NCBI RefSeq assembly: GCF_011682145.1
Contig: NZ_WHJH01000020.1
Coordinates: 39,260-103,259, forward strand
Direction: 5' to 3'
DNA from: Massilia mucilaginosa
GTDB lineage: Bacteria; Pseudomonadota; Gammaproteobacteria; Burkholderiales; Burkholderiaceae_D
DNA: 64,000 nt
A program made the translations under genes and the position numbers. How positions within the stretch are numbered: position 1 is the first letter of the stretch; every line of letters begins with the position of its first letter. The notes below the pieces were generated by a model, which made no database searches, was not told the origin of the DNA, and was given only the letters and a program-made list of their open reading frames with translations. This document shows, piece by piece, positions 63,101 through 64,000 of the stretch.

Positions 63101-64000
63101 GCAATGTTGCTGGTTTTCGTCGTGCTGGTGGCGGTCTACATCGTCACACCGTTTGCGGCAAACGTGGCGACTGCGCTGGTGGGGACGACGAGCGTTGCCG
63201 CACCGATCATCTCGGGCGCTATCATTGGTGCTGCGACCAGCTTGGCTACAGAAGTCACTTCTGTAGCAGCTGGCAAAAAAGATGGTATCGAATGGAAGAG
63301 CGTCGGCATAGGCGCTGTCTCTGGCGCCTTGGGCGGATCGGATCTGACAAAAAGTGCCGTGGGCAATGCGGTGGTTAATAACGTTTTCATTCAGGGCTTA
63401 TCGATTGCCACGGGGATGCAGAAGAGTTTTAGCTGGGCAGCAGTGGCTGGGGCGGCTGTGAATGCGGCGGTGAATCAGGATATGAAGCCCAAAGCGCCAG
63501 CAGGTTCGTCTCCGACGATCCCCGGTGATTTTGACGAAGGGTTCAGGCGCGGCACCATGGCTGGGTTGGCAGGACGGATGACCACGGCCCTGCTGTCGCC
63601 AGGCAAGGTCAACTATGCGATGGTGGCGCTTGAGGCGATCAGCGATGGTATAAAGACTGGCTGGGATGCGGAGCGAGGATATATAGATGTGGCGGCGCAT
63701 CAAGCGGACGATGGTAGTAATTCCCGATATTCGAAGCAGGGTGGAAAGGATCTGACTGACGAGGCGACTGCACATCATCTATTGGCGAAGGGCAGGGCCG
63801 GAGAGTTTGACGTCGATACATTCGGCAATGCGCTGGGCAGTAGCTTGGTGGCGGGCCGGAACAACGATTCGAGCGAGTCTCGCCTGAAGGCCATCGGTGA
63901 CGATATCAAAAATGGTCAACGTTTTGCAGATGCCAGTCTCGATCAGAGTTCACGCCTGTTCAATCCAGATAGCGATGGCGATATTCGCAGTGATTGGGGC
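39200..64000 (+). CDS. Giant LysM/Ig-like/RHS-YD repeat protein (3' end outside window)
   Basis: One uninterrupted frame of at least 8,267 codons, with no stop before the window ends. I checked the register at many points from 39,200 to 63,998. The start is taken at ATG 39200 (M-V-A-I-V-S-G-N-T-L-G-L), with AAGG 12 bases upstream; ATG 39125 in the same frame would add 25 residues of poor codon quality. There is no signal peptide. Order of parts: YD/RHS head (1-310), Ser/Thr/Ala-rich linker (310-467), eight LysM-like repeats (468-958), YD block (960-1413), about 28 Ig-like modules (1414-4143), long YD/RHS block (4144-7877), ninth LysM (7885-7933), membrane helix (7965-7984), then an Ala/Gly-rich tail and a divergent end. 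RHS shells, LysM and Ig arrays suggest cell-surface or peptidoglycan contact and perhaps a C-terminal toxin. No export system or effector is visible here. Confidence 0.93.
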   Translation, partial: MVAIVSGNTLGLSLTSLSTLGQNGSSGSSALGRNGQQVYVNSANGNLVLQNRDDRLMGQGLDATVVRSYNSQGNFQGEGSADNWRIGFYRSVGNVTGTFNTDGAITRTDGDGAQTVYLYDGNLKAYVHREGAGAYDLLKYDETSKRLTWIDGDTRAVETYDWTSGKGKMIRQADRSGNFIDFTYDGERLVAVTDQDGEKMVLDYADGKLRQIHTEARGGAIQTRTRYSYDALGRLSSVTVDLSPEDNSIADGRSYVTTYGYDGDSKRLASVLESDGTHASFTYKQVGASWQIASMSQTVDGLARTTRFDYADLNNALPASAQVDESKLDTIGDKVIGTSAPLDPSRLTTSETVVTNNNASIDNGKLVTIDTLTEPRSASILTDRLSTSETPTSAGYASLKQASLTSMEALIADHQAALDTSALDLREAQGDTNSLALDAAKLSTTTTQVDRRSAALVSSALTTQSPATYLVKAGDTWASLSSRLYGSAYPEAALALQAAMGNATLSAGATLSALPSTLGYDVKTTQTVAPYYRIVLGDSWSAITQKLYGTSDADAVAALRAAMGNPTLLTDATLGKLPATLDYQVTVAVPAYYRIRSGDTWIRIAQRLYGTSAPEAGAALRALLGDPALMPGTKLPGLPSSLAYTTTTVAVTPYYRIQSGDTWASIFAALYGRTEAEGAKALQSAMGNVALVPGAKLESLPGGINYTIGAVTVPAYYRIPQGATWFSIATLLYNTNEPASGDALRLALGNPELVPGAKLTGLPAKLAFDVITPVAPYYVVRSGDTWSSIVLALYRSDDAGLVQRVKAGYAADALTPGKTLRNLPSTVNYSTTTTVKLDATYVVKAGDTWAAIALSLFGTDDRNAVAALRGALGNPVLAAGVKLAGVPATLHYDVTATGVPVAPYYRVREGDTWASVTAALYGTSDAGAAEALRTLLGGQVLLAGAQLANVPAILHYAQAPASGAQTRITDALGNVTTITSDSAGRLVAADGPAVGGVSSGVRFTYDASGSVSSRTDGAGNVSRYEYDARGNLIKTYDELGNLFNHYFSENNLLIKETASWSGASSNSNRETSYAHDSAGRLRFTRSPDGRVTEFRYDGFGNRTSVIDYSVDLFSGANNEAAFMSWAAGIADKSRSQRTDISYDFRSQVSKTIAWRALDSSGAGVADGFQQVTQMVYDQRGQLLQSISVAGLVTSYAYDGLGRTLNVHDNAGMAAINVYDDAGNAVRTTLSSGMVSTTVFNRAGELIARIDTGAGAALGETRFWYDAGGRLRLTQNANGAKTMLWYDGAGNQIADLDSSGALREYRYDLGGRRTQSIAYAARVDAGVAMSASRDLSVAANAASLHSLLGLGLDGLRPGATAQDARTWSIYDAAGRPAWQVDALGYATQTLYDATGKQYATNRLATPLDTALLGDGSAVMLRLAGSSTTVRLSESGVPAGPHSPRTFVAVASAADAARALSGTVSFFADGMLLGSAALVNNTASFTTGSMLAGHHQITAVYSGDAANVGSNSNEIGADVLPGAPSAVTLALDLAKPVVGSAATLRASVSGVNPSGMVAFYNGTSLLGHASVVNGVATLALPSLPLGANRLSVAYLGDDVNAASTSVVLEQAVAIAPTSVVLSASDLHPSTGDQVTLSATVQAYRPGGTVSFYDRNDQLLGSAMVINGVATLVVLNLATGTAELKAVYSGDPNNAGSTSAVLSAPVAGALSQTTLFANTTTSGTATALSLVAEVRGFSPTGQVSFFDANNVLLGRATVVQGLATLYLVNPTVTGEQVLAVYAGDANNADSVARVFPYPRQAAVLTLTSATKEMTAFGEAEIIYTLAAVNPGGTVSLIDAQGRLIRQVPAAKSITFNIKNYPLPAGANTLTVLYSGDATNTAAASQMALKVSPANSTTVLTLNNITDGKALTGQTVVLTTKVTGNPGVTPSGEVEFVESATGKIIGTVKLVNGVASMGAQFDSYASTKSIGARYKGDQHYAASTHSGNLNVQQAPASIPVAQITASAATVAQGASLTLTARIGTADGLNKPELLNGNVYFYSGKTYLGYASTVVGVATLATSLASVGVTPVQAVFVRSSPYSGQVDNQAATNTVAVNVTAVSNPPAIKQGKPSKTVLLLERGSVETNLAGTDQPLTLHVKVSGEGVQYGTVSFYSGSQLIGVADYRSGDAYLQLGKLPVGDYAFSAVYSGYGEAGQSESVAHGVTVRAAASTTLLSAQPLPGASKDRYALIAQVTGTLLTTGIVKFYNGNTLVGQAALVNGVARLDATLAGGPASLRAEYAGDAASAASVADNLGALVFNDSVTVDLSSAAAASVVGAPLRLSARVNGSTPHGTVNFFDGELLLGSANVINGLATLQVDNVQVGARRLTALYCGDVNNRQAASAVLAQSVTRPASGMVLISNGGQGNIASPLRLNVTMAEPGATGTVKFMSGNLLIGTASLVDGQAWLSLDRLVASSADVRAVYDGDGKAAASVSATVALNLLAVNTSISMSATPATTYGDPLTVRVAVSGNQPGGMVVFSFSGGRYEFYKLIPVPVVDGVATLVVPLALIPDSYTIRASYLGDGFNTPAVSPAIIHTVSPGQASLLVNAAQTTVSNGNNTILSAQVTPNGNAALAGKVEWYEGTTLIGTSELGVDGSARLLTRLSAGAHSISARYASDSYHGLPATPVAFNVVVPPQLQATTLAMAPSGGTLNANGSGSITLTATVAGGSNPSGVVSFMLGNSLRTLGTAKVLNGVATLVLSGNDIGKATGYVSLSYSGDAANAPSVQANGPYINADGVRASDTRPVSLPVLSTSTLATPFGNRLIIRARIGDPAASGTISFFDKQVLLGSARVVNGVAELSVPVPNSRLASLSASYSGDALHAPSSGEALATQAPYADAEVLLSAPENFVSGGQLSIKFTVHGAYRTGWVEMFCDGVNVGRSFSSGGFGTFTWSTPVMTSGPHRFEAQFVAENDLARSASNTVVMVRAAAKTSTVVRPEPPVALIGTEVALIASVSGDHPGGVVEFYENGELLGSALVVDGVATLVTRSTTQGNRVVRAYYSGDANNNASKDVSATSDKPNGRTVAVATTTALDSRIVQSAGGATQIVTATVTGVRPGGRVTFFDQFGTVLGIATISDSDSLSLGRAVLTLDGYVEGRGVVSASYSGDASNAVSVAGPAAVPGQRTSLALLGSPASVSFGTALTLSATLGDSQAQGVIRFFSDAGKFLGSAKVVDGVARLVVDDLPAGQRTISAVYQGDQGHAMEVASLVQDVAQAQTATTLSTNGATVDEGTPLILTANVEHLGGGYPGGTVTFYDGATAIGSATLFNGVALLTMKNLASGGHVLSARYDGDANNRAARSDAIALTVRQAPLPTSIALSMSRTSARRGDEVIFTASVSGNAGVGPGGLVTFVNDKGVLGTAMLIDGVARLTYRVPTASSVEVYAVYSGDARNAGTSGLRSKLTLSVSENPAAPPVPAPVTTPSSLSLSATPPKVAFGDAIRLTATVKGAPGSKAPRGAVIFYNDRDLLGSAQLIDGVATLDWSNRSDVAENVYAVYSGDDANAPTSMVDVTKLPVVFERITVDPLVSAVVRMVDNKPVIDLLAIINYPQGSAAKLLEGNRNTFVTFHFDGKGPQRVEVKDGIAMLRGLDVFGLKSGNLTAVYDDGSYKKMGGTSVALAITLPDSSTMPVSLTSSAKTPGGLPVTLTATVPGNSFPKSMAGGTISFFDGNVLLGSVEPDVWGAKLVLDFLPAGTHQFRAEYSDNPGSWIAASSSEVLLYTVNNPPAILEGKSVLVDAAGKELTDQQAKLARFARITIKVNGTAPSGTVALFGADPGLRLGSGTVVDGVAVVLVPLTALRSGNNTVSVVYSGDAYNAAGKPLMYTLPAIVGGDVIVPEAATLSLTSSPAAAGMVILQAVVKGNNPDGSITFKDSYGNILGVSVMLAGRSSLTIADPAGGLAGVSAEYAGDANNSARITKHGVAAPLAPTGTGLAVRSTADGIVLAATVAGTGQSPGKVAFYSGSVLLGTVDAVNGNASLKLASLPAGANRLVAVYLGDALSASSMSAVVHQEVPGTVVGVALSGSGPVRQGASVTFRATVTGKLPSGMVTFLSGKTVLGTARVTDGVATLTLASNAFDIGTMAVSASFAGDADNPPALSAPLQQIVQAGVKSVVVGVSDADRKTRQFMDSDGNVRATLDAEGGYIEYFYDAANRMVKTIAFADPMQGMMMVLRSEVEGVANQYANITGWLPRPSATDVHTYMYYDSLGQKIAEVNGEGYLSEYTYDAAGRLTGSTRYATPARTPVTPQSTVAALRPAVHPADQSTSRSWDLKDRLLSQTGADGTITSYTYDSEGRMVASTSARDTSEARTVLRRFDVQGRVKAELSGIGSALITGQQSAAEVDAIWAAHATAYTYDAAGQRTSSTDALGHRAVFFHDEGGRVRYTVDAEGGVTENQYDTQGRLDAVLRYATALPPAARAALRGGLIASVANMADVAALVTAANARPADNSVTRMRYDVRGQVVQTTDALGAATRASYDAFGAVASLTAPATAGHGATVTTTTYDHMGRQLTVARSGDKLYIRESQAYDLFGRLTRSVDGNGNVTTLAYDRMGQVVKTTDAANGVRQQSYDAFGRTLSVTDALNNITQYSYDTATRSTTVRTAEKVESVTRQNAHGQVHSLTDGKGNTTTFHYDADGKLADTITPSGHSTRDYDAAGRLAHTKDAAGNEVNYTYDAVNRILTRTQDQDGLALVTRYSYDAKGQRVSATDAAGTVTLTEFDLLGQVLTQTVDPQGLKLVTRYTHDARGAALSVTDAAGVVTVHTYDALGRRTSSVVDPDGLKLTETYQYDSNDNLVSKVDTGGNRTQVAYDKLDRPVYTVDPLGYVTQQSYDAEGRLTRTVNYVKSVKLGSDASLEAIRALVEKVALPAEDTLVHHLYDKDGRLAFDVDGLGGVTAFAYDANGNVGQRTTYATRIVMSKWVPGTVPPVVVDALRDQSLRTVYDSSNRPMFTIDGTGALSELRYDGNGQVSERIGYAAAMPSFVALTVTGLRQALQTRADAARDIHVRYTYDKAGRLAWEVDGLGQVTGYSYDRTGNLLRQIRYARPLAAGALPSAVQGGAGDRVTLMGYDAAHRMVVQIDQAGQVTRQSVDRAGKVVSRTIYANSVAMPAAGKVPADAVTLAATVVPDAARDQTVRSVYDAIGRELYRVDSVGAVTEQHYDASGHVTERIVYATPVAASVKMTAADLGAAVALLKDAKRDNHARFVYDANGLVQWSVEGEGNLTAYSYGHMGELLGRTEYAKALPASLAQYNHTTLSAAALAAAAGADGKEVRVYDKQNQLLWTYDGTGALTEFHYDVKGNLTSSVLSNKRLDLSRFQGKFVPSTYTYDRDIASYRIYDAANRLEWTIDGNGGVVHFGYDGNGQVIEQTSYANRIDRSKWAIGSAPAVVADAARDSVQRSVYDAAGRIVLSVDGTGMVVRYAYASNGKVSDKLRYAEPIALSTAATAAAINAALKPDSVRDMHERYAYDSAGRVALQADSFGFVEAYLYDVQGNLVRQVRYSAPIGPGAALDSVQTSASDRVSLMCYDADNRLKYKVDEHGQITQLFYDAHDNITKRISYNALAARPVAGSSATGAAIAALVKPDGANDQMSFSLYDAADRETVSIDALGRATVRQYDARGNMTDKITYAASIAVPAVPDTASVAAAVALVANAASDDHVRYAYNASGLLEWSVNAAGDVNSYAYTTAGKLSTLLTYMRKVEPGVELTTDKLNSILFQKVYDARYDYVYDAANRLAVTVDGTGLIMQYRYDGKGNLADKVVSNGHMATAWHYGQEPQWSAPSQASTAFTPDFDSDSILHTMFDARNRPVFTVDNNGNVVALKYDMYDNVIERLAYATPIDPATAPTTAAVSAAVRADARRDARSVRVFDAFNRLAWETDTAGMVSSYSYDAEGKLIKQVRYGIPVAIGAAPQSVAESAQDRVTLTAYDAERRPVLTVDGDGYVSRMVYDARGRLVEQASYANRVARPHARSAALDAGFVMPAADAARDKLVRSVFDNFGRELFRLDQNGALIAWRYKDNVVERIAYAVAIGADTALTVAALSEAAAKVADVARDNYVRETYDGSGRMATSTNANGGVTRYTYDPHGNQIERITPDGNHVLQAYDTDGRLTTTHSSRGADSAVSYDANGKVIVTVNRPSGSGASNWYNAPDGGLDSDVGLRTIFDAAYRPIFTIDNYENVVEQRFDARGNVIERITYERPFPANTPINEKALVAFTVQAGKHNDLRVRYVYDELNHLISSVDGGGVVTGYGYDGAGNLAKQIQYATRIAPGADPATVTSSPDDRVSLMAYNQDRQLIYSIDPEGVLRHQQFDAYGNMTGVTLFAKRIDVAALALAGDYDLGSVAHRAQALANAAEDRSSHQAFDARNRLAYSIDALGHVQKNIYDLFGNLESTTQFATPYKGNDFSQAALDKLVVADEGKDRTELFRYGPMGGVVWHQDALGATETTTYNNSGQKVTLLDKHGGLWTYTWDGNGYLNTETGPTVEGPDGPYQRVVTTWHDGLGRVLIRRETGGGAPRDTRYTYDNFGRQVEINFGGSIRYVTWVEKQNDPVGKSKIEYNGLGQAIKKTDIFNSVSNSMYDASGMLRFEIDVKGYVTGYERNAFGEVTRLTRYAQPITFDQYIRPSAADMEALLAGRDHSQDRSIVTSYDHAGRVLEVTQPSAYVIDAAASDPAQRSFVAGAVTRNTYNSFGEATRVATLVNPVTGQWSVVNNYYDQRGQLLATVDASGYLTTHDYDFAGNLTTTVESAVAVAGWTGKEEQAPQAQLDARDRIVTRTYNKANLVLSETRADGAGNAHVSVNEYDTLGRVTSVKSWGPGASDSDSPSRMFYDVLGRVTAVLDGSRVIGNGLGLTTFQYDMYGNVTLETRFAKGSQSRPSPVPAQPDPEDRITLSEYNQQGKPIRVIDAEGNRHDFTYDSRGNLSWQSHMKKPAPGSEATYPHNGAGNGYDLFSRLSVDNETGEQLDYNAFGEVVRKTVGNHVTTYEYDNAGHMWRTNEKGAYQIRLYDLQGRMVQAINSGGKGHGDRDLTTIASAADTLQYADLRRIEYRYDAAGRMIETLMPETPAGRARVTQQFDRWGNLLSKTEPGPTAAAGPTTTYAYDMQNRMTSERNSRADGSAGGRVRDYTYTFGMQGTLVGRQTVDRESADVTGPSANDAMHARWRVTNDTYTPAGKLLTSVTNGLMKERHTYDSFDQLRTDELDPSKMTIYTYDLLGHVKTVTHLPVEVFTVVEGTPKQGNTMFDRLFNLGPSFPPLELVSLGSRAMTESYTYDSLGYVVSATNTAGEVTTYLHDIRGNVEQTKAPGKTLATTRWNNAGKKYYEQDGNGTISGWTYDSYGRIATSNNRDNSTTVFAYDNAGQLISATKAFNGQVITYDYDAIGQMTVISEIVSGPKALPAYSKLSIYEYDLVGNRTVERTMVDGVTFQDNLQRFDVYRHLLSVVADDHAGLHQTLSYEYDGFGNRSRFTSSAPGKDKQHNEDGYFMFDALNRTIVTNATNAAGGLDSTSIRRTFDSAGNLASSTIGARTEIYDYDAMNRLVATKVNNVLAFNTSYDRWGRTVADAEQPHTPVTIDMGPAAPLAPLPPSAPPAGSSPEAMQQYEVSRKAYEVALKAYEKDLESHKKQGIIYKAIYEVQRAASGYERHLRMFDSFGRLIKEQALQDSGHVKNQVSNDSFDHVGNVKNYHVDSLVGDHVLSTYTNTYRMTANGLVIDTSSGFLRMITGDLAGKLGDTSSNTSIYDANGVLIGLTYKNNGLQPTTGIWKKSFVTDARGAILVSREGYHQSPDLEQRQILSGGDLQLRYSRDVGSFHKDVEDEIKDFFWNIYDKDTSQSALTPHGLRPSGESAASGGAVEAMEGETLSAVALRVYGNADDWHLLADANNLGFGTVLKGGQVLVTPATATDIDSKLTFNNGKLIGNLSPNLPAPPTPKDYGFAMLLVFVVLVAVYIVTPFAANVATALVGTTSVAAPIISGAIIGAATSLATEVTSVAAGKKDGIEWKSVGIGAVSGALGGSDLTKSAVGNAVVNNVFIQGLSIATGMQKSFSWAAVAGAAVNAAVNQDMKPKAPAGSSPTIPGDFDEGFRRGTMAGLAGRMTTALLSPGKVNYAMVALEAISDGIKTGWDAERGYIDVAAHQADDGSNSRYSKQGGKDLTDEATAHHLLAKGRAGEFDVDTFGNALGSSLVAGRNNDSSESRLKAIGDDIKNGQRFADASLDQSSRLFNPDSDGDIRSDWG
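40130..40600 (+). other. Low-complexity Ser/Thr/Ala/Asp linker in the giant protein
   Basis: Between the first YD repeats and the LysM array lie about 155 residues rich in S, T, A, L and D and poor in aromatic residues (for example L-T-T-S-E-T-V-V-T-N-N-N-A-S-I-D). They do not follow the YD pattern and look like an extended or helical spacer. Confidence 0.6.
40601..42075 (+). repeat. Array of eight LysM-like repeats
   Basis: Eight units of about 61 residues (183-190 bp) start with Y-x-V/I-x-x-G-D-T-W and continue I-A-x-x-L-Y-G-T, then A-L-R-x-A-x-G-N-x-x-L and L-P-x-x-L-x-Y. Openings are near 40601, 40793, 40975, 41158, 41344, 41529, 41720 and 41908. The first half of each unit matches the LysM peptidoglycan-binding motif. 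The second half is a conserved spacer rather than the usual short Ser/Thr linker. Unit five has G-A-T-W instead of G-D-T-W. Confidence 0.85.
42076..43440 (+). repeat. Second YD/RHS block of the giant protein
   Basis: About 450 residues of YD repeats: Y-E-Y-D-A-R-G-N-L-I, F-R-Y-D-G-F-G-N-R, Y-A-Y-D-G-L-G-R-T-L, Y-R-Y-D-L-G-G-R-R and similar. It bridges the LysM array and the Ig-like array and shows that the YD shell is interrupted by two inserted arrays. Confidence 0.85.
43441..51630 (+). repeat. Array of about 28 bacterial Ig-like modules
   Basis: An 8.2-kb array of modules of about 97 residues. Each has G-T-V-S-F-Y/F-D-x-x-x-L-L-G-S-A, then V-V-N-G-V-A-T-L, and ends A-V-Y-S-G-D-A-N-N-A-x-S. 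This matches the Big_3_5 type of Ig-like repeat. I counted 28 by the terminal Y-S-G-D or a degenerate equivalent. Modules are diverged from each other at the DNA level, so this is an old array and not a recent tandem duplication. One stretch near 49930-50160 is clearly more A/T-rich and degenerate. Confidence 0.85.
51631..62830 (+). repeat. Long YD/RHS repeat block
   Basis: About 3,700 residues of YD repeats. In its middle part they form long composite units of roughly 100 residues: a A-R-D-x-x-V-R-Y-x-Y-D-A-A-G-R-L element, then x-V-D-G-x-G-x-V-T-x-Y-x-Y-D-x-x-G-N-L and Y-A-x-x-I. Such repeats wrap into the hollow beta-cage of RHS and Tc toxin proteins. No canonical RHS-core cleavage site (D-P-x-G-x, as in P-x-x-x-x-D-P-x-G-L) was seen at its end. 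Confidence 0.88.
62000..62240 (+). other. Proline-rich linker and charged helix interrupting the YD block
   Basis: About 80 residues begin with a proline-rich run (A-P-L-A-P-L-P-P-S-A-P-P-A-G-S-S-P) and continue with a strongly charged helical stretch (Y-E-V-S-R-K-A-Y-E-V-A-L-K-A-Y-E-K-D-L) likely to form a coiled coil. They sit between two otherwise regular YD repeats. Confidence 0.65.
62852..63000 (+). other. Ninth LysM domain and start of the C-terminal module
   Basis: A single LysM domain: G-E-T-L-S-A-V-A-L-R-V-Y-G-N-A-D-D-W, then L-A-D-A-N-N-L, and closing V-L-K-G-G-Q-V-L-V-T-P. It is closer to the standard LysM than the eight earlier units. It lies right after the last YD repeat, a place where polymorphic toxins switch to their C-terminal module. 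Confidence 0.75.
63092..64000 (+). other. C-terminal membrane segment and divergent tail (incomplete)
   Basis: A strong transmembrane helix (F-A-M-L-L-V-F-V-V-L-V-A-V-Y-I-V) is followed by an Ala/Gly-rich stretch (I-I-S-G-A-I-I-G-A-A-T-S-L-A) and a pre-toxin-like W-K-S-V-G-I-G-A-V-S-G-A-L-G-G segment. From about 63250 onward the codons contain many more A/T third positions than the rest of the gene, and the sequence no longer shows repeats. I recognise no toxin family in the part available (last residues near D-S-D-G-D-I-R-S-D-W-G); the gene runs out of the window. Confidence 0.65.

Overview
The window is GC-rich (about 65% G+C), with almost no non-coding space and strong G/C preference at third codon positions. 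A Tat-exported N2O reductase operon, an AckA/phosphoketolase pair, a MexAB/AcrAB-type efflux operon and a giant LysM/Ig/RHS protein together suggest a betaproteobacterium, most likely Oxalobacteraceae (Massilia/Duganella/Janthinobacterium-like). That assignment is inferred from gene content, not from a marker gene. I found no tRNA, rRNA, CRISPR array, insertion sequence or phage gene.

Region 1 (1-10,592) is one end of a xyloglucan-type polysaccharide utilisation locus. It holds the 3' end of an SGNH esterase, a GH95 alpha-L-fucosidase, a TonB-dependent receptor, a GH35 beta-galactosidase and a GH31 alpha-xylosidase with a PA14 insert, and it ends at a clear terminator. Together these would import xyloglucan oligosaccharides across the outer membrane and strip fucose, galactose and xylose from the side chains. 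Region 2 (10,593-20,062) starts with a large imperfect inverted repeat and continues with a compact denitrification operon, nosZ-nosR-nosD-nosF-nosY-nosL-cytochrome c-nosX, for reducing N2O to N2.

Region 3 (20,063-29,169) holds a small lipoprotein gene and then an oxygen-responsive energy block. ackA and xfp overlap, and follow a perfect FNR/Anr box placed as in a class II promoter. They are followed by a P2-type cation ATPase, a double-domain universal stress protein with a second perfect FNR/Anr box, and a fabI-like gene broken by a single in-frame amber codon where Trp is expected. A remnant of a Na/Pi cotransporter lies on the minus strand between xfp and the ATPase. Region 4 (29,170-38,160) has a lone SUKH-family gene, an NAD(P)-binding SDR, and two overlapping TetR genes divergent from a three-gene RND efflux operon. 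The intergenic region between the TetR genes and the efflux operon carries several copies of an AAAC-N4-GTTT palindrome on both promoters.

Region 5 (38,262-64,000) has a 5'-damaged GGDEF gene, then one uninterrupted frame from 39,200 to the end of the window (at least 8,267 codons, stop not reached). It encodes a giant modular protein: a YD/RHS N-terminus, eight LysM-like repeats, more YD repeats, about 28 Ig-like modules, about 11 kb of YD repeats, a ninth LysM, a membrane segment, and a C-terminal tail with less biased codon use. This is the most unusual object in the window. It looks like a very large polymorphic-toxin or adhesin-type surface protein, but its C-terminal effector, if there is one, lies beyond the window.
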